In this document: positions 49,530 through 59,052 of the stretch, one piece after another
How the letters are laid out: the number at the start of each line of letters is the position of its first letter
How positions within the stretch are numbered: position 1 is the first letter of the stretch
Assembly (NCBI GenBank): GCA_017512885.1
Contig: JAFWEP010000001.1
Coordinates: 35,597-99,596 of the forward strand
Source: Erysipelotrichaceae bacterium
Lineage (GTDB): Bacteria > Bacillota_I > Bacilli_A > Erysipelotrichales > Erysipelotrichaceae
Length of the DNA stretch: 64,000 nucleotides
Reading direction: 5' to 3'
Notes under the pieces: generated by a model
What the model saw: the letters and a program-made list of their open reading frames with translations, nothing else
The model's database searches: none
Told to the model about the DNA's origin: nothing
Translations under genes and position numbers: made by a program

Positions 49530-49539
49530 GCCAAAGAGG

Positions 49540-50226
49540 TCAGAAGAACAGGGAACATGCGATCAGCATCTGCCCTGCATAATACAGAGACAGGTTGGTG
49601 ATGCGCAGTGAGAACTTTGAGGTACCGGAGAAGGTATTGAAGATCAGCACGATGTCGGAAGCGGTAAAGAGGATCGCTCCCAGGGCATAGATGAAGGCCC
49701 GCTTTGAAGGCGTAAAGACGGCGATGCCGATGGCGATGGCGGTCATGATGAAGACTGCACCGAGATAGAAGATCCCGAAGATCTTAAAGGCCTTCTTGAC
49801 TTCCATTGTCTTGAAGATGTAGGCCAGCAGAGCTGCTGCCAGCAGGGCACCGGCTATGGCACAGGGCCAGACCCAGACGTGTCTCGCCTGCGGCAGCAGA
49901 GCCAGCAGGTAGATGATGTGTCCGATCAGGAAGGCCAATATCCCGGCCAGGAAGATCTTCTGTCCCTGTTTGGGGAAGACGAAGCGCAGGTTCAGCAGGA
50001 TATCCCCGATCATGCCGAAGAGGAGACCGAGGAAGAACTGCTTATTGAAGGCATGGTTGACCCGGGTAAAGGCGATATAGCCGATGATCACGAACATCAG
50101 CGAAGCCAGTCCCTTGAGGATATCGGCCGTCAGATACTTCTCATCGTGTTCCGCTTTGATGAAAAGAGCCTGCAGGATACAGCCTGCAACGATCAGGATA
50201 TAGATCATTGGTCTCGTGGTTTTCAC
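49540..50226 (-). CDS. YhhN/lysoplasmalogenase-family membrane protein
   Basis: A 228-residue protein with about eight membrane helices. It has the family aspartate motifs MIGDILLNL and ASDIVLIFN. Relatives hydrolyse the vinyl-ether bond of lysoplasmalogens, and anaerobes often contain plasmalogens. The first codon at 50226 is GTG without a well-spaced ribosome binding site; the ATG at 50208 is an alternative. It stands between terminators on the minus strand. Confidence 0.82.
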   Translation of the reverse strand: MKTTRPMIYILIVAGCILQALFIKAEHDEKYLTADILKGLASLMFVIIGYIAFTRVNHAFNKQFFLGLLFGMIGDILLNLRFVFPKQGQKIFLAGILAFLIGHIIYLLALLPQARHVWVWPCAIAGALLAAALLAYIFKTMEVKKAFKIFGIFYLGAVFIMTAIAIGIAVFTPSKRAFIYALGAILFTASDIVLIFNTFSGTSKFSLRITNLSLYYAGQMLIACSLFF

Positions 50227-50270
50227 CTCTGTTACTTACAGTATAACAGAGATGTAAGGATAAAGAAAAA

Positions 50271-50293
50271 GGCCCTCCCCGCTCAGGAGGGTC
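50271..50293 (-). terminator. Terminator after the acetamidase/formamidase gene
   Basis: On the minus strand GACCCTCC, a short loop and GGAGGGCC followed by TTTTTC. Confidence 0.8.
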
Positions 50294-50302
50294 TTACAAG
50301 GT

Positions 50303-51355
50303 TTAGATATTGCCCTTGTTGAAGGGGACGAAGCACTTCTTCGGGATGATGCAGTGGATGCCCTTGACATCATCGACGACCTGGGTGACAGCGAAGTCAC
50401 CGGCTACGCTCAGCAGGACATAGGCTTCGGAACGGCTGAGGCCCTTGTTGTTGACGAGGAAGTCGATGGCTTCCAGGGCACACTTGTTCATGGCTTTGCC
50501 GAGATCTCTGTCGAGACCGTGGACAGCGTAGTATTCCGGAGTTTCCAGGACCGGGTTCTCGTTCAGTTTGAGACCTTCACCGGCCTTGTGCAGGATCAGC
50601 TGCAGGGTCGCATTGACGGAACCTTCAATGGCAGTACCGCAGAGTTCGGCATCGCCTTCCGTGAAGTGGGAGTCACCGGCGCCGAAGAGCGCGCCCTTGA
50701 CCTGTACCGGGTAGAACATGGAGGTACCCGGAACGAAGTGACGGTTGTCCATGTTGCCGCCGAATTCTCCCGGAGGAATGGTGTTGATGCGGCCGCTCTC
50801 GCCCGGAGCGACGCCGGCAGTACCGAAGTGCAGACGCAGCGGGACGTAGACATTCTTCAGGGTATCCTTGTATTCGACCTTCTCACGCGGCATGATGCGT
50901 CCGGGAACGTCGCAGAGCAGCGGGTAGTCATAGGAAGTAACGACCTTGGCTAAGCCGCTCTCCATATCGGCATACCAGAGGTTCGTTCTCTCGGTCTTGC
51001 CGAATTCTTCATACAGAGCGCCCCAGTTGGCTTCGAAGGTCACACCGTAAGGAACGCGCGGGACCATGTTCAGGACCTTGACTTCCAGGACATCGCCGGG
51101 CTCAGCGCCTTCGACATAGATCGGTCCGGTAATGATGTGGACACCGGGCTTTCTCTCTTCTTCCGGAATGGAATCGTAGACGGCTCTGACGCCTTCATCG
51201 AAGACATAGTCCGGGAAGTCACCGGCATGGTGGGTCAGCGATTCCAGCATGACGATATCGCCGGATTCTACGGTCAGGACCGGTTCGCGCTTGTTGTCGA
51301 AGTAACCCCAGACACAGGTTTCGGGCGTAGCTTTCAGTTCATAGTATTTAGGCAT
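50303..51355 (-). CDS. Acetamidase/formamidase-family protein
   Basis: A 350-residue amide hydrolase of the FmdA/AmdA type. Family features are VWGYFDN near the N-terminus, VEGAEPGDVLEVKVL, HFGTAGVAPGESGRI, and FGAGDSHFTEGDAELCGTA, which supplies metal-site residues. It releases ammonia from short amides; the real substrate is unknown. AGGAGG precedes the start. It follows the duplicated membrane protein gene after 12 bases, so that transporter may import its substrate. Confidence 0.92.
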   Translation of the reverse strand: MPKYYELKATPETCVWGYFDNKREPVLTVESGDIVMLESLTHHAGDFPDYVFDEGVRAVYDSIPEEERKPGVHIITGPIYVEGAEPGDVLEVKVLNMVPRVPYGVTFEANWGALYEEFGKTERTNLWYADMESGLAKVVTSYDYPLLCDVPGRIMPREKVEYKDTLKNVYVPLRLHFGTAGVAPGESGRINTIPPGEFGGNMDNRHFVPGTSMFYPVQVKGALFGAGDSHFTEGDAELCGTAIEGSVNATLQLILHKAGEGLKLNENPVLETPEYYAVHGLDRDLGKAMNKCALEAIDFLVNNKGLSRSEAYVLLSVAGDFAVTQVVDDVKGIHCIIPKKCFVPFNKGNI

Positions 51356-51367
51356 GTTTTCCTCCTT

Positions 51368-52582
51368 TTACAGGCCTGAGCCGATAAACGGCAGGCACTT
51401 GCAGACAGCACCTAAGATCGTAGTACAGACAGCCATCGACATCGTATTGCCGATCATCGGGTGCAGGCCCTTCGGCAGTTTGGATGTGATGTAAGCAGCA
51501 AGCGGCGGAGCAATGACACCGCCCAAGACGGCGACCAGCAGGGTAATGACGATGTTGCCGTTGCAGATGCCGGCAATGCCCGGAACGATCGTAACGACCG
51601 GTAAGAAGGTCGGATAGAATCCCTTCTCCCATTCATGGTAGTACAGGAAGACACCGACAGCGGAAGAAACGATCTGCGCGCAGATGACGATGGGCAGGAA
51701 ATTGTTGCCGTAGTAGATGGAAGCCGGGTTGATGATCCAGTCGATCAGTACGCCCAGCAGCATCAGTCCGGAGGCCCATTCGTTGCCGTAGAACTGCGCT
51801 TCCGTGAAGTCCGCGAGGACGCGTCTTACGAACCAGGTCGGTTTCTGTAAGTCTTCGGCCGGTCCGGCTTCCCCGTACTGTTTCCCCCAGAGACCGGGAT
51901 TATCGGAGTAGAAGTCGGTCTTCTTTTCAATAAAGGGCAGGACACGGCAGGCTTCCAGAACGATGATACCTAAGATGGACATCGTAAAGACGTTGGCGGC
52001 TACGACCGGCAGACCGGCCGGAGAAAGGACATACTTGTTGATAACGGAACCTAAGGGAGTGGCCAGCACACCGGTCAGGACCGCGCCGGTCAATACGTTG
52101 ATCAGGGAGGGTCCGTATTCCAGGATCACGATGACCGGTACAGATACGAAGGGGATGAAAGTCGGGATCCAGCCCATGTTGGTGGAATCCAGTAAGGGGG
52201 TGTACAGCAGATCGGAAATGATCAGCGAGAGGATCTGCGCAGCGAACACCCAGGGGAAGATCTTGTAGGTATAGGCGATCACGAAGCCGCCGGAGCGTTT
52301 CTTCCGGGAATTCAGGGTATAGGCGATGAAAGCACCGACGACGAGTCCGAGACCGGCAAAGAGGCTGGCGTAGAACTGGGCATTGGTGAAGTCCTGTACG
52401 AACCAGATCAGCTTGTAGAACAGTGAATGGCCGGCTTCTGCCGATACGGTGGAGTAGGGCAGGAAGTCAGGGTTTACGTGAGGCACAAAAGACATGAACA
52501 CGTAGGCGATGACCGCGATCACAAGGGTCAGCAGGAATCCTTTAAAAGGAAGCGGTGTTCTTTTTGTGCTGTCCTGTTCCAT
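51368..52582 (-). CDS. Membrane protein with internal duplication, putative transporter
   Basis: A 404-residue membrane protein with about ten helices arranged as two similar halves. DFTNAQFYASLFAGLGL in the first half matches DFTEAQFYGNEWASGL in the second; GWIPTFIPFVSVP matches GFYPTFLPVVTIV; and ACRVLPFI matches VCKCLPFI. I do not recognise the family. The start at 52582 follows AAAGGAGG. It is the first gene of an operon with the amidase gene and is divergent from a PucR regulator, so an amide- or nitrogen-source importer is likely. Confidence 0.7.
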   Translation of the reverse strand: MEQDSTKRTPLPFKGFLLTLVIAVIAYVFMSFVPHVNPDFLPYSTVSAEAGHSLFYKLIWFVQDFTNAQFYASLFAGLGLVVGAFIAYTLNSRKKRSGGFVIAYTYKIFPWVFAAQILSLIISDLLYTPLLDSTNMGWIPTFIPFVSVPVIVILEYGPSLINVLTGAVLTGVLATPLGSVINKYVLSPAGLPVVAANVFTMSILGIIVLEACRVLPFIEKKTDFYSDNPGLWGKQYGEAGPAEDLQKPTWFVRRVLADFTEAQFYGNEWASGLMLLGVLIDWIINPASIYYGNNFLPIVICAQIVSSAVGVFLYYHEWEKGFYPTFLPVVTIVPGIAGICNGNIVITLLVAVLGGVIAPPLAAYITSKLPKGLHPMIGNTMSMAVCTTILGAVCKCLPFIGSGL

Positions 52583-52637
52583 GATGGTATCCTCCTTTCT
52601 TGCGGAAAACAGAGACATGAATTCATGTGAATAAACG

Positions 52638-52673
52638 GAACGTTCTTGATTCTATTGTAGGAATACCTTAAGG
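52638..52673. promoter_or_regulatory. Candidate operators between the transporter and PucR genes
   Basis: The 182-base divergent gap holds two 8-bp palindromes, GAACGTTC (52638-52645) and CCTTAAGG (52666-52673). Either could be a PucR site; this is inferred from position only. Confidence 0.3.
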
Positions 52674-52764
52674 CCTGTGGTATGGTCAAAGTAACTGAAA
52701 GAAGTACTGATTTTTGGGCAGAATGTTTGTGACATTAGGGTAGTATGTTAATAAGGAGGAGACC

Positions 52765-54288
52765 ATGAAATGGAATACATACCTGATCCGGGAGGAACTG
52801 AAGGACATCCTGATCGCCGATCATATCCGCAGCAAGCCCGACCGGGCAGTCCTGCAGCGGATCCGGATCTGTCCGCAGCTTCCGGAAGAGACGGAGAAAG
52901 ACACCCTGTATGTGACGACGGCGGAAGCTCTGAAGTCCAAAAAGGGAGTTGGAGCTTTCATCTGCCCGGGAATGACGGAAAGCAGACCGGCAGGGGATCT
53001 GCTCTGTGTAAGGGAAGAGCTATCGCTCTATGAGATCTACAACCGTCTGGAAGAAGTGATCTCCCGCTATGAAGAGTGGGAGCGTTCCCTGCAGGAAGTG
53101 ATCGCTCTGCATCTGCCGGCCAGGGAGCTCTTTGTGCGGAGCGCTTCCGTCATCCATAATGCGATGCTGGCGGCGAACGAAGAGTTCGGCTTCCTTTTCT
53201 TTCATAACCCCACCGATCAGAATGTCTACAAAGAGAGTCCGGTCTTTGCCCCGCATATCGAGAAGGTGACACTGGGCAATACCGGTATGAAGGACCTGCT
53301 GCAGGATGCGGACTTCGTCAAGACCCTGAATTCCCGGCGGCCGATCTATTATCCCGGTTCTTCGCGAAGAAGGAAGAAACTGATCCAGAACATCTTCATG
53401 CGGGATTCTTTGGTCGCCCGGCTGATCATCGACGGAGTGGATGCGGATATCACCGAGAAGGATATCCTGCTGATCCAGATCCTGGCCGAGTATCTTTCCC
53501 GTTCCATCAGCGAAAGCAATGTCGCCCTGACCAATCAGCCGAAGGATATCGAGGATCTGCTGCGTTCTTTCTTCGATCAGAGCTATGAGAACCGCAACCG
53601 TTACCTGCGCATCCTTACCCGCTATCACTGGAGCGATGAAGATACCTATCTCTGCATATCGCTCTCTTCCGATAAGATCGCCAACCGGGACAATGTCCTG
53701 AACATCTTCTCCCTGAACCTCTGCCACAACATCCGCGAAGCCTACTTTGTCCGCAACAACGATGAATCGATCTCGATCGTCATCGATCTGACCCGCAACC
53801 AGTATTCTGTCGAAAAGATCGCCGAGATCTGTACCGGTACGGCAGCTTCTCTGAACATGTATTACGGGATCAGCCGCAGCTGCCGCAGCATCTATGACCT
53901 GCATTATGCCTGGCGGCAGTCCCTGTTTGCGGTCAGGATCGCCCGGCGACAGGAGAAACGGCTGGTCTACTTTGATGACTGTCAGCTGGAGTATTATCTT
54001 TCGGAATTCTTCCGGGAGAATACCGCCGATATGGCAATGCCGGACGGACTGCAGCGCTTGCTGAAATACGACGAAGAGAACGATACCCAGCTGGTACGCT
54101 GTCTGAGCGTATTCCTGGAGAATCAGGGGAACTATGCGGAAAGCGCCCGCAAGCTCTATATGCACCGCAATACCCTGCTCTACCAGGTCGAGAAGATCAG
54201 GGAGGTCAGCGAGATGGATCTGGATTCTCCCAATACGAGGATCGTACTGCAGATCGCTTTGAAGGCTATGGAATACGGAAGGGTCTGA
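52765..54288 (+). CDS. PucR/CdaR-family transcriptional regulator
   Basis: A 507-residue regulator. The C-terminal HTH_30 domain (NQGNYAESARKLYMHRNTLL and QVEKIRE, about 450-480) is typical of PucR proteins. The centre has the GGDEF-like CdaR region (ISRSCRSIYDLHYAWRQSL), and the N-terminal half is a probable sensor region. The family commonly senses purine or amino-acid-type nitrogen sources. AGGAGG precedes the start. It is divergent from the amidase operon and upstream of the gamma-glutamyl genes, so it may control either or both. Confidence 0.9.
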   Translation: MKWNTYLIREELKDILIADHIRSKPDRAVLQRIRICPQLPEETEKDTLYVTTAEALKSKKGVGAFICPGMTESRPAGDLLCVREELSLYEIYNRLEEVISRYEEWERSLQEVIALHLPARELFVRSASVIHNAMLAANEEFGFLFFHNPTDQNVYKESPVFAPHIEKVTLGNTGMKDLLQDADFVKTLNSRRPIYYPGSSRRRKKLIQNIFMRDSLVARLIIDGVDADITEKDILLIQILAEYLSRSISESNVALTNQPKDIEDLLRSFFDQSYENRNRYLRILTRYHWSDEDTYLCISLSSDKIANRDNVLNIFSLNLCHNIREAYFVRNNDESISIVIDLTRNQYSVEKIAEICTGTAASLNMYYGISRSCRSIYDLHYAWRQSLFAVRIARRQEKRLVYFDDCQLEYYLSEFFRENTADMAMPDGLQRLLKYDEENDTQLVRCLSVFLENQGNYAESARKLYMHRNTLLYQVEKIREVSEMDLDSPNTRIVLQIALKAMEYGRV

Positions 54289-54348
54289 TCTTTACAGAAC
54301 GTAAAACAAAATCCGCTCCTGAAAAACAAAGTGTAAAAAGAGAAAAAG

Positions 54349-54400
54349 AGAAGGTCGGTTTTCGAAGGGACAGTCCTTTCCGGGAGCACCTTCTTTTTTT
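54349..54400 (+). terminator. Branched terminator after the first PucR gene
   Basis: AGAAGGT (54349-54355) pairs with ACCTTCT (54388-54394) followed by a T run. The 32-base interior can form its own hairpin (GAAGGGACAGTCCTTTC). It may be a simple terminator or an attenuator for the next gene. Confidence 0.6.
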
Positions 54401-54476
54401 ATGATGAAGCCACAAGGGCACAGCGCGCGTGCCTGAACCACAAGCTGATATCAATACATTAAGAAAGGGAGAAATC

Positions 54477-55853
54477 ATGAAATCATTCATTCAGAGTGAC
54501 GCATTCAAGAACCTTACCCGTTACGTCACTACGCTCTATGCGATCCTGTTCCTGGTGAATGTCTTCGTCAAGAGCAATGTCCTGACCTGGGCAACAGCGA
54601 TCCTGCTGCTGGTCATCTACTTCCTGGGCTTCTGCATCATGAACAAGACCAACCGTCTGGTCATCGGGATCCTGGCGGTCCTCGGTGCAGCCCTGCTCGT
54701 CTTCTACAAGGTCGATACAGCCGGCTGGCTGGCGGCGATCCGCAAGAATGCCAGCACCATCGCCCTGATCTACTTCGCTTCGATCCTGTCCATGCCGTTC
54801 TTCTACAAGCCTTATCAGGCGGAACTGAAGAACGTCTGTGAAAAGTATATCCCCTCTCCGACGATCTTCCTGATCCTGTCCGGCATCGTCGCCTTCTTCT
54901 TAGGCTTCTACATGTCCATGGCTGCGATCCCGGTCATCTACGCTCTGCTGGGTGACATCTCCAAGGAATACAAGTGCCACCGGGCCTTCCTGATGACGAT
55001 CTGTGCCGGCAATGCCCTGATCATTGCGGCTGCGCCTTCTACCGGCGCCGGCGTCGCGCTTCCGGCTTACGGTCTCTCTTATACCGAAATGTTCCGGGTC
55101 GGTTTCCCGCTGGCGATCCTGCTGACAGTCATTGCTGCTGTCGTCAATGCCACGACGGCCAAAAAAGAAGGTGCCATCAACCGCGAAAAGAACACTTCCA
55201 TCCAGGTCAAATGGTCCAATATCGGCATGCTGGTATTCATCTTCCTGCTTCTGACCGGCCTGATCCTCTGCATCGATAACTTTACCAGCATCAACGTCCT
55301 TGCCGGAGTGTCTCTGCTGGCGCTGCCCTTCGCGCTGATCTTTGCGCTCGTTCAGGGCAAGATGGATGTCTTTAAGAAGAGGCTGTCCGGTTACTGGGAT
55401 AAGGGCATGCTGAAGAATCCGAACACGATGACGATCCTCGGTATCGGCGGTTTCGTCGGGGAAGGTCTGAAGAGAGTCGGCGCCATCAATGCCTTCTTCC
55501 AGTTCCTGGCTTCCCAGAGCTCCATCGCGCTGATCCTGCCGCTGCTGATCATGCTGATCGCCGTCCTGACTTCCATCATCGGTGTTCATCCGGCTGCCAT
55601 GGGCGCTACCTTAGCAGCGATCGTCAAACCGGAACTGCTGGGTGTAACTCCGGTCTGCGCAGCGATGATCGTCCTCCTGGGCTGGTCCATCTCGCTGGCA
55701 GCTTCCCCGTTCTCGGCTGTTACCAATCTGACTTCGGCACAGTCCTCGGAAAACATCTGGAGTTTTACAGCCGGCAAGTCCGTCAAATGGGTCGCTGTCT
55801 GTCTGGTCGTCGCGACTGTACTGATCGATATCCTCGTCGTCTTAGGAATTTAA
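54477..55853 (+). CDS. Multi-pass membrane transporter, paralogue A
   Basis: A 458-residue protein with about 12 membrane helices, related along its length to the protein at 57607-58968 (shared SMPFFYKPYQAELKN, GLILCIDNFT, SIIGVHP). The overall pattern recalls ion-transporter-superfamily carriers for organic anions, but I do not recognise the family. The start at 54477 follows AAAGGGAG; the frame opens further upstream without a site. The gamma-glutamyltransferase gene follows after ten bases, so it probably imports that enzyme's substrate. Confidence 0.75.
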   Translation: MKSFIQSDAFKNLTRYVTTLYAILFLVNVFVKSNVLTWATAILLLVIYFLGFCIMNKTNRLVIGILAVLGAALLVFYKVDTAGWLAAIRKNASTIALIYFASILSMPFFYKPYQAELKNVCEKYIPSPTIFLILSGIVAFFLGFYMSMAAIPVIYALLGDISKEYKCHRAFLMTICAGNALIIAAAPSTGAGVALPAYGLSYTEMFRVGFPLAILLTVIAAVVNATTAKKEGAINREKNTSIQVKWSNIGMLVFIFLLLTGLILCIDNFTSINVLAGVSLLALPFALIFALVQGKMDVFKKRLSGYWDKGMLKNPNTMTILGIGGFVGEGLKRVGAINAFFQFLASQSSIALILPLLIMLIAVLTSIIGVHPAAMGATLAAIVKPELLGVTPVCAAMIVLLGWSISLAASPFSAVTNLTSAQSSENIWSFTAGKSVKWVAVCLVVATVLIDILVVLGI

Positions 55854-55863
55854 GGAGAAAAAT

Positions 55864-57528
55864 ATGGCTTTCACGTTTGATCCCAAGTGCTATCCCTATC
55901 CCTCTCAGAAGACGGTATCCTATGCCAAAAACGGCATGGTCACTACCACCAACCAGCTGGCTGCGCAGGTCGGTATCGACATCCTGAAGAAGGGCGGCAA
56001 CGCTGTCGATGCAGCAGTCGCCACGATGATCACCACTACCGTCGTAGAACCGTCCATGAACTCGGCCGGTTCCGACAACTTCGCCATCGTCTGGATGAAA
56101 GACAAGATGTACGGCATGAACTCTTCCGGTCCTTCCGCTAAGGGTCTCTCCGTGGAGAAACTGAAGGCTGACGGCTTCGAGAAGATGCCGGTCCTGGGCT
56201 GGCATGCCGTCAATATCCCCGGCGCTCCGGCAGGCTGGAAAGCGCTGTCTGACCGTTTCGGCAACCTGCCCTTCAAGGATCTCTTCGAATATGCGATCCG
56301 CTATGCGGAAGAAGGTTTCCCGGTCACTCCGCAGATCAGCACCGACTGGGAAGGCAACTCCAACCTGTTCCGACGCTGCAAGGAAGGCCCGAAGACCGAA
56401 GGACATCCGCTGACCGGTCTCGATGAACAGTCCGCCAAGCCCTTCTTCGATATCTACTGCCCGAACGGAAAAGCTCCGAAGGCCGGCGATCTGTTTAAGA
56501 ATCCCGACTATGCCAAGACCCTGCGCCGCATTGCGGAGACCGGTGCGGAAGACTTCTACCACGGCGAGACCGCTCATGCGATGGTCGACTTCAACAATGC
56601 CTGCGGCGGTTACTGGTCGATGGAAGATCTGGAGGAATATCAGGTCCAGTGGGTCGATCCGATCCATGTCAACTACCGTGGCTATGATGTCTGGGAGATC
56701 CCGCCGAACGGCAATGGCATCTCTCTCCTGATGGCTTTGAACATCCTCAAGGGATTTGAACTTCCGGAGAACGAAAAGGAATGTGCACGTACCTATCACC
56801 TGCTGTTTGAATGCATGAAGCTCGCTTACATGGATTCCAAGACCTATGTCACCGATCCGCGTTACATGACCGTTACGCCGGAGATGATGATGGACGAAGG
56901 TTATGCTGCCAAGCGCCGTGCGCTGATCGACCTGAACAAGGCCATCGTACCGGCACCGGGCAGACCGGATGACGGCGGCACTGTCTACTGCGCAACGGCC
57001 GACAAGGACGGCAACATGGTATCCATGATCCAGTCCAACTTCAACGCCTTCGGTTCCGGTATCGCAATCCCCGGCTGCGGCTTCGCCATGAACAACCGCG
57101 GACGTCAGTTCTCCTTCAACCCGGCCGAAGCCAACGTTCTGGTCGGCGGCAAGAAGAGCTTCCATACCATCATTCCGGGCTTCCTGACCAAGGACGGCAA
57201 GGCTGTCGGTCCCTTCGGCTGTGTTGGCGGCTTCATTCAGCCGCAGGGCCAGCTGACCATGCTGACGAACATGATCGACTTCCATATGAACCCGCAGGCA
57301 GCTCTGGACAGTCCGCGCTGGTTCTGGGAAGAAGGCAAACGTATCGCTGTGGAAAAGGATCTGCCGGAACATATCTATGATCAGCTCTCCCGGATGGGCC
57401 ATGACCTGGTCAGAGGCAACTACAAGCCCAACATGGGCCGCGGACAGATCATCCTCAGAGATCCGGAGACCGGAGTCCTCTGCGGTGCCTGCGACAAGCG
57501 TGCCGACGGTGTACCGGCTGTGTACTAA
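55864..57528 (+). CDS. Gamma-glutamyltransferase-family protein
   Basis: A 554-residue Ntn-hydrolase precursor. It begins without a signal peptide and has GGNAVDAAVATM (about 45-57) as in all GGTs. The cleavage and catalytic threonine is in DDGGTVYCATADKDGN (about residue 373), followed by NRGRQFSFNP. Known members cleave gamma-glutamyl bonds or related acyl-amide bonds. Being cytosolic and between two transporter genes, it probably processes an imported conjugate. AAGGAG precedes the start. Confidence 0.9.
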   Translation: MAFTFDPKCYPYPSQKTVSYAKNGMVTTTNQLAAQVGIDILKKGGNAVDAAVATMITTTVVEPSMNSAGSDNFAIVWMKDKMYGMNSSGPSAKGLSVEKLKADGFEKMPVLGWHAVNIPGAPAGWKALSDRFGNLPFKDLFEYAIRYAEEGFPVTPQISTDWEGNSNLFRRCKEGPKTEGHPLTGLDEQSAKPFFDIYCPNGKAPKAGDLFKNPDYAKTLRRIAETGAEDFYHGETAHAMVDFNNACGGYWSMEDLEEYQVQWVDPIHVNYRGYDVWEIPPNGNGISLLMALNILKGFELPENEKECARTYHLLFECMKLAYMDSKTYVTDPRYMTVTPEMMMDEGYAAKRRALIDLNKAIVPAPGRPDDGGTVYCATADKDGNMVSMIQSNFNAFGSGIAIPGCGFAMNNRGRQFSFNPAEANVLVGGKKSFHTIIPGFLTKDGKAVGPFGCVGGFIQPQGQLTMLTNMIDFHMNPQAALDSPRWFWEEGKRIAVEKDLPEHIYDQLSRMGHDLVRGNYKPNMGRGQIILRDPETGVLCGACDKRADGVPAVY

Positions 57529-57560
57529 CAGTTATTCCCCTTTCTATAGCTGAAAAGAAG

Positions 57561-57592
57561 AGCCCAATAGATATGCTCTATTGGGCTTTCTT
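57561..57592 (+). terminator. Terminator after the gamma-glutamyltransferase gene
   Basis: AGCCCAATAGA and TCTATTGGGCT form an 11-bp stem followed by TTCTTTT. The second transporter follows; its ribosome binding site lies just after this hairpin. Confidence 0.85.
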
Positions 57593-57606
57593 TTGGAGAA
57601 AAACAT

Positions 57607-58968
57607 ATGTTAAAGAATAAGACTTACCAGTTCAGCGCCCGTTTCTTTACGATCTTCCTGATCGTGACCTTCCTGCTGAACGAGTTCCTGAAGAACGCCA
57701 TGCTGAAGAACGTGGTGACGGTACTGACTTTGGTCATGTTCCTGATCGGTTACCTGATCATGAACCGCATGAACAAGATCGTCTGCGGCATCCTCTTCGC
57801 AGTCGGCGCCTTCCTGCTCTTCCGCTACCAGGCGAGCTGGCCGGAATGGCAGGCTGCGATCTTAAAAGGTCTCTCCACGATGGTCCTGCTGGCCTTTGCC
57901 GCGATCCTTTCGATGCCGTTCTTCTATAAGCCCTATCAGGCCGAACTGAAGAACCTCTGCGCCCGCTATGTCCGGTCCCCGGGGATCTTCTTATTGGTCA
58001 CGCTCTTTATCTCCTTCCTCCTGGGCTTCTATATGTCGGTGGCAGCGATCCCGCTGATCTACTCTCTGCTCTGTGATGCCGCCAGGGAATACAAATGTCA
58101 CAAGGCCTTCGTAATGGCGGTCTGCGCCAGCAACTCCCTGGCCATGATGTGTGCGCCTTCGGTATCGGCCGGGGTCGTTCCGGCAGCGACCGGCATCTCC
58201 TATTCACAGATGTTCACCTATGGCGGCATCGGGGCGATCATCCTTCTTTTCGTGAGCGGCGTCGTCTTCAACGGCTATGCGAAGAAGGAAGGAGCGGTCA
58301 AGAAAGAAGCAGTCAATGTGGAAGTGGATAAGAAGACCCTGGTCATGATGATCGCTCTCTTTGCGATCCTGATCGGCCTGATCCTCTGCATCGACAACTT
58401 CACCAATATCTCCCTGCTGGCCGGGATCTCCCTGCTGGCGCTGCCCTTTGCCTTTGTCTTCGCGCTGCTGCAGGGCAAGATCGATGTCTTCAAGGAGAGG
58501 ATGAAGGGCTACTGGGACAAGACGATGCTGACCAATCCCAATGTCCTGGCGATCACCGGCATCTGCTGCTTTGCCGGGGAAGGGCTCCGCAGGGCGGAAT
58601 CGATCAGGACCGTCCTGGGCTTCTTCAGTGCGAATCAATCGCTGTATCTGCTGTTCCCGCTGATCATCATTGCCGTGGGCGTGCTGATCTCGATCATCGG
58701 TGTCCATCCCCATGCCGTCGGTGCGCTCTTCGCCAGCATCCTCACCGCTGATCTGCTGCGTACCAACCCCCTGGGTCTCTCCATGATCATCCTGGTCGCC
58801 TGGTCAGTCGGTCTGGCCGCTACGCCGTTCGGCGCTACTGCCAATATGGCTTCTGCAGCCTGTGGCTTGGAAGTCACTGAGTTTACGGCCAAAGCCAACT
58901 GGAAATGGTCGGCAGCGATGATCGTTGCCGGAGCTCTGCTCTGCGATTTCTTTACTCTCTTCTTCTAA
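57607..58968 (+). CDS. Multi-pass membrane transporter, paralogue B
   Basis: A 453-residue protein with about 12 helices, clearly paralogous to the transporter at 54477-55853 over its whole length. Shared blocks include SMPFFYKPYQAELKN, GFYMS, ILCIDNFT, QGKIDVFK and IIGVHP. GGAG precedes the start. The duplication around the gamma-glutamyltransferase gene suggests import of the substrate and export of a product, or two related substrates. Confidence 0.75.
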   Translation: MLKNKTYQFSARFFTIFLIVTFLLNEFLKNAMLKNVVTVLTLVMFLIGYLIMNRMNKIVCGILFAVGAFLLFRYQASWPEWQAAILKGLSTMVLLAFAAILSMPFFYKPYQAELKNLCARYVRSPGIFLLVTLFISFLLGFYMSVAAIPLIYSLLCDAAREYKCHKAFVMAVCASNSLAMMCAPSVSAGVVPAATGISYSQMFTYGGIGAIILLFVSGVVFNGYAKKEGAVKKEAVNVEVDKKTLVMMIALFAILIGLILCIDNFTNISLLAGISLLALPFAFVFALLQGKIDVFKERMKGYWDKTMLTNPNVLAITGICCFAGEGLRRAESIRTVLGFFSANQSLYLLFPLIIIAVGVLISIIGVHPHAVGALFASILTADLLRTNPLGLSMIILVAWSVGLAATPFGATANMASAACGLEVTEFTAKANWKWSAAMIVAGALLCDFFTLFF

Positions 58969-58988
58969 GGCGCTGGGGCGCCTTTTTC
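58968..58988 (+). terminator. Terminator after transporter B
   Basis: AGGCGC-TGGG-GCGCCT followed by TTTTC. Confidence 0.85.
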
Positions 58989-59052
58989 TGTCTCTTTTCC
59001 TTTGACAGAGTGTATAATTTAACCATAGAAAAAATGGACAAAGAGGTAATTT

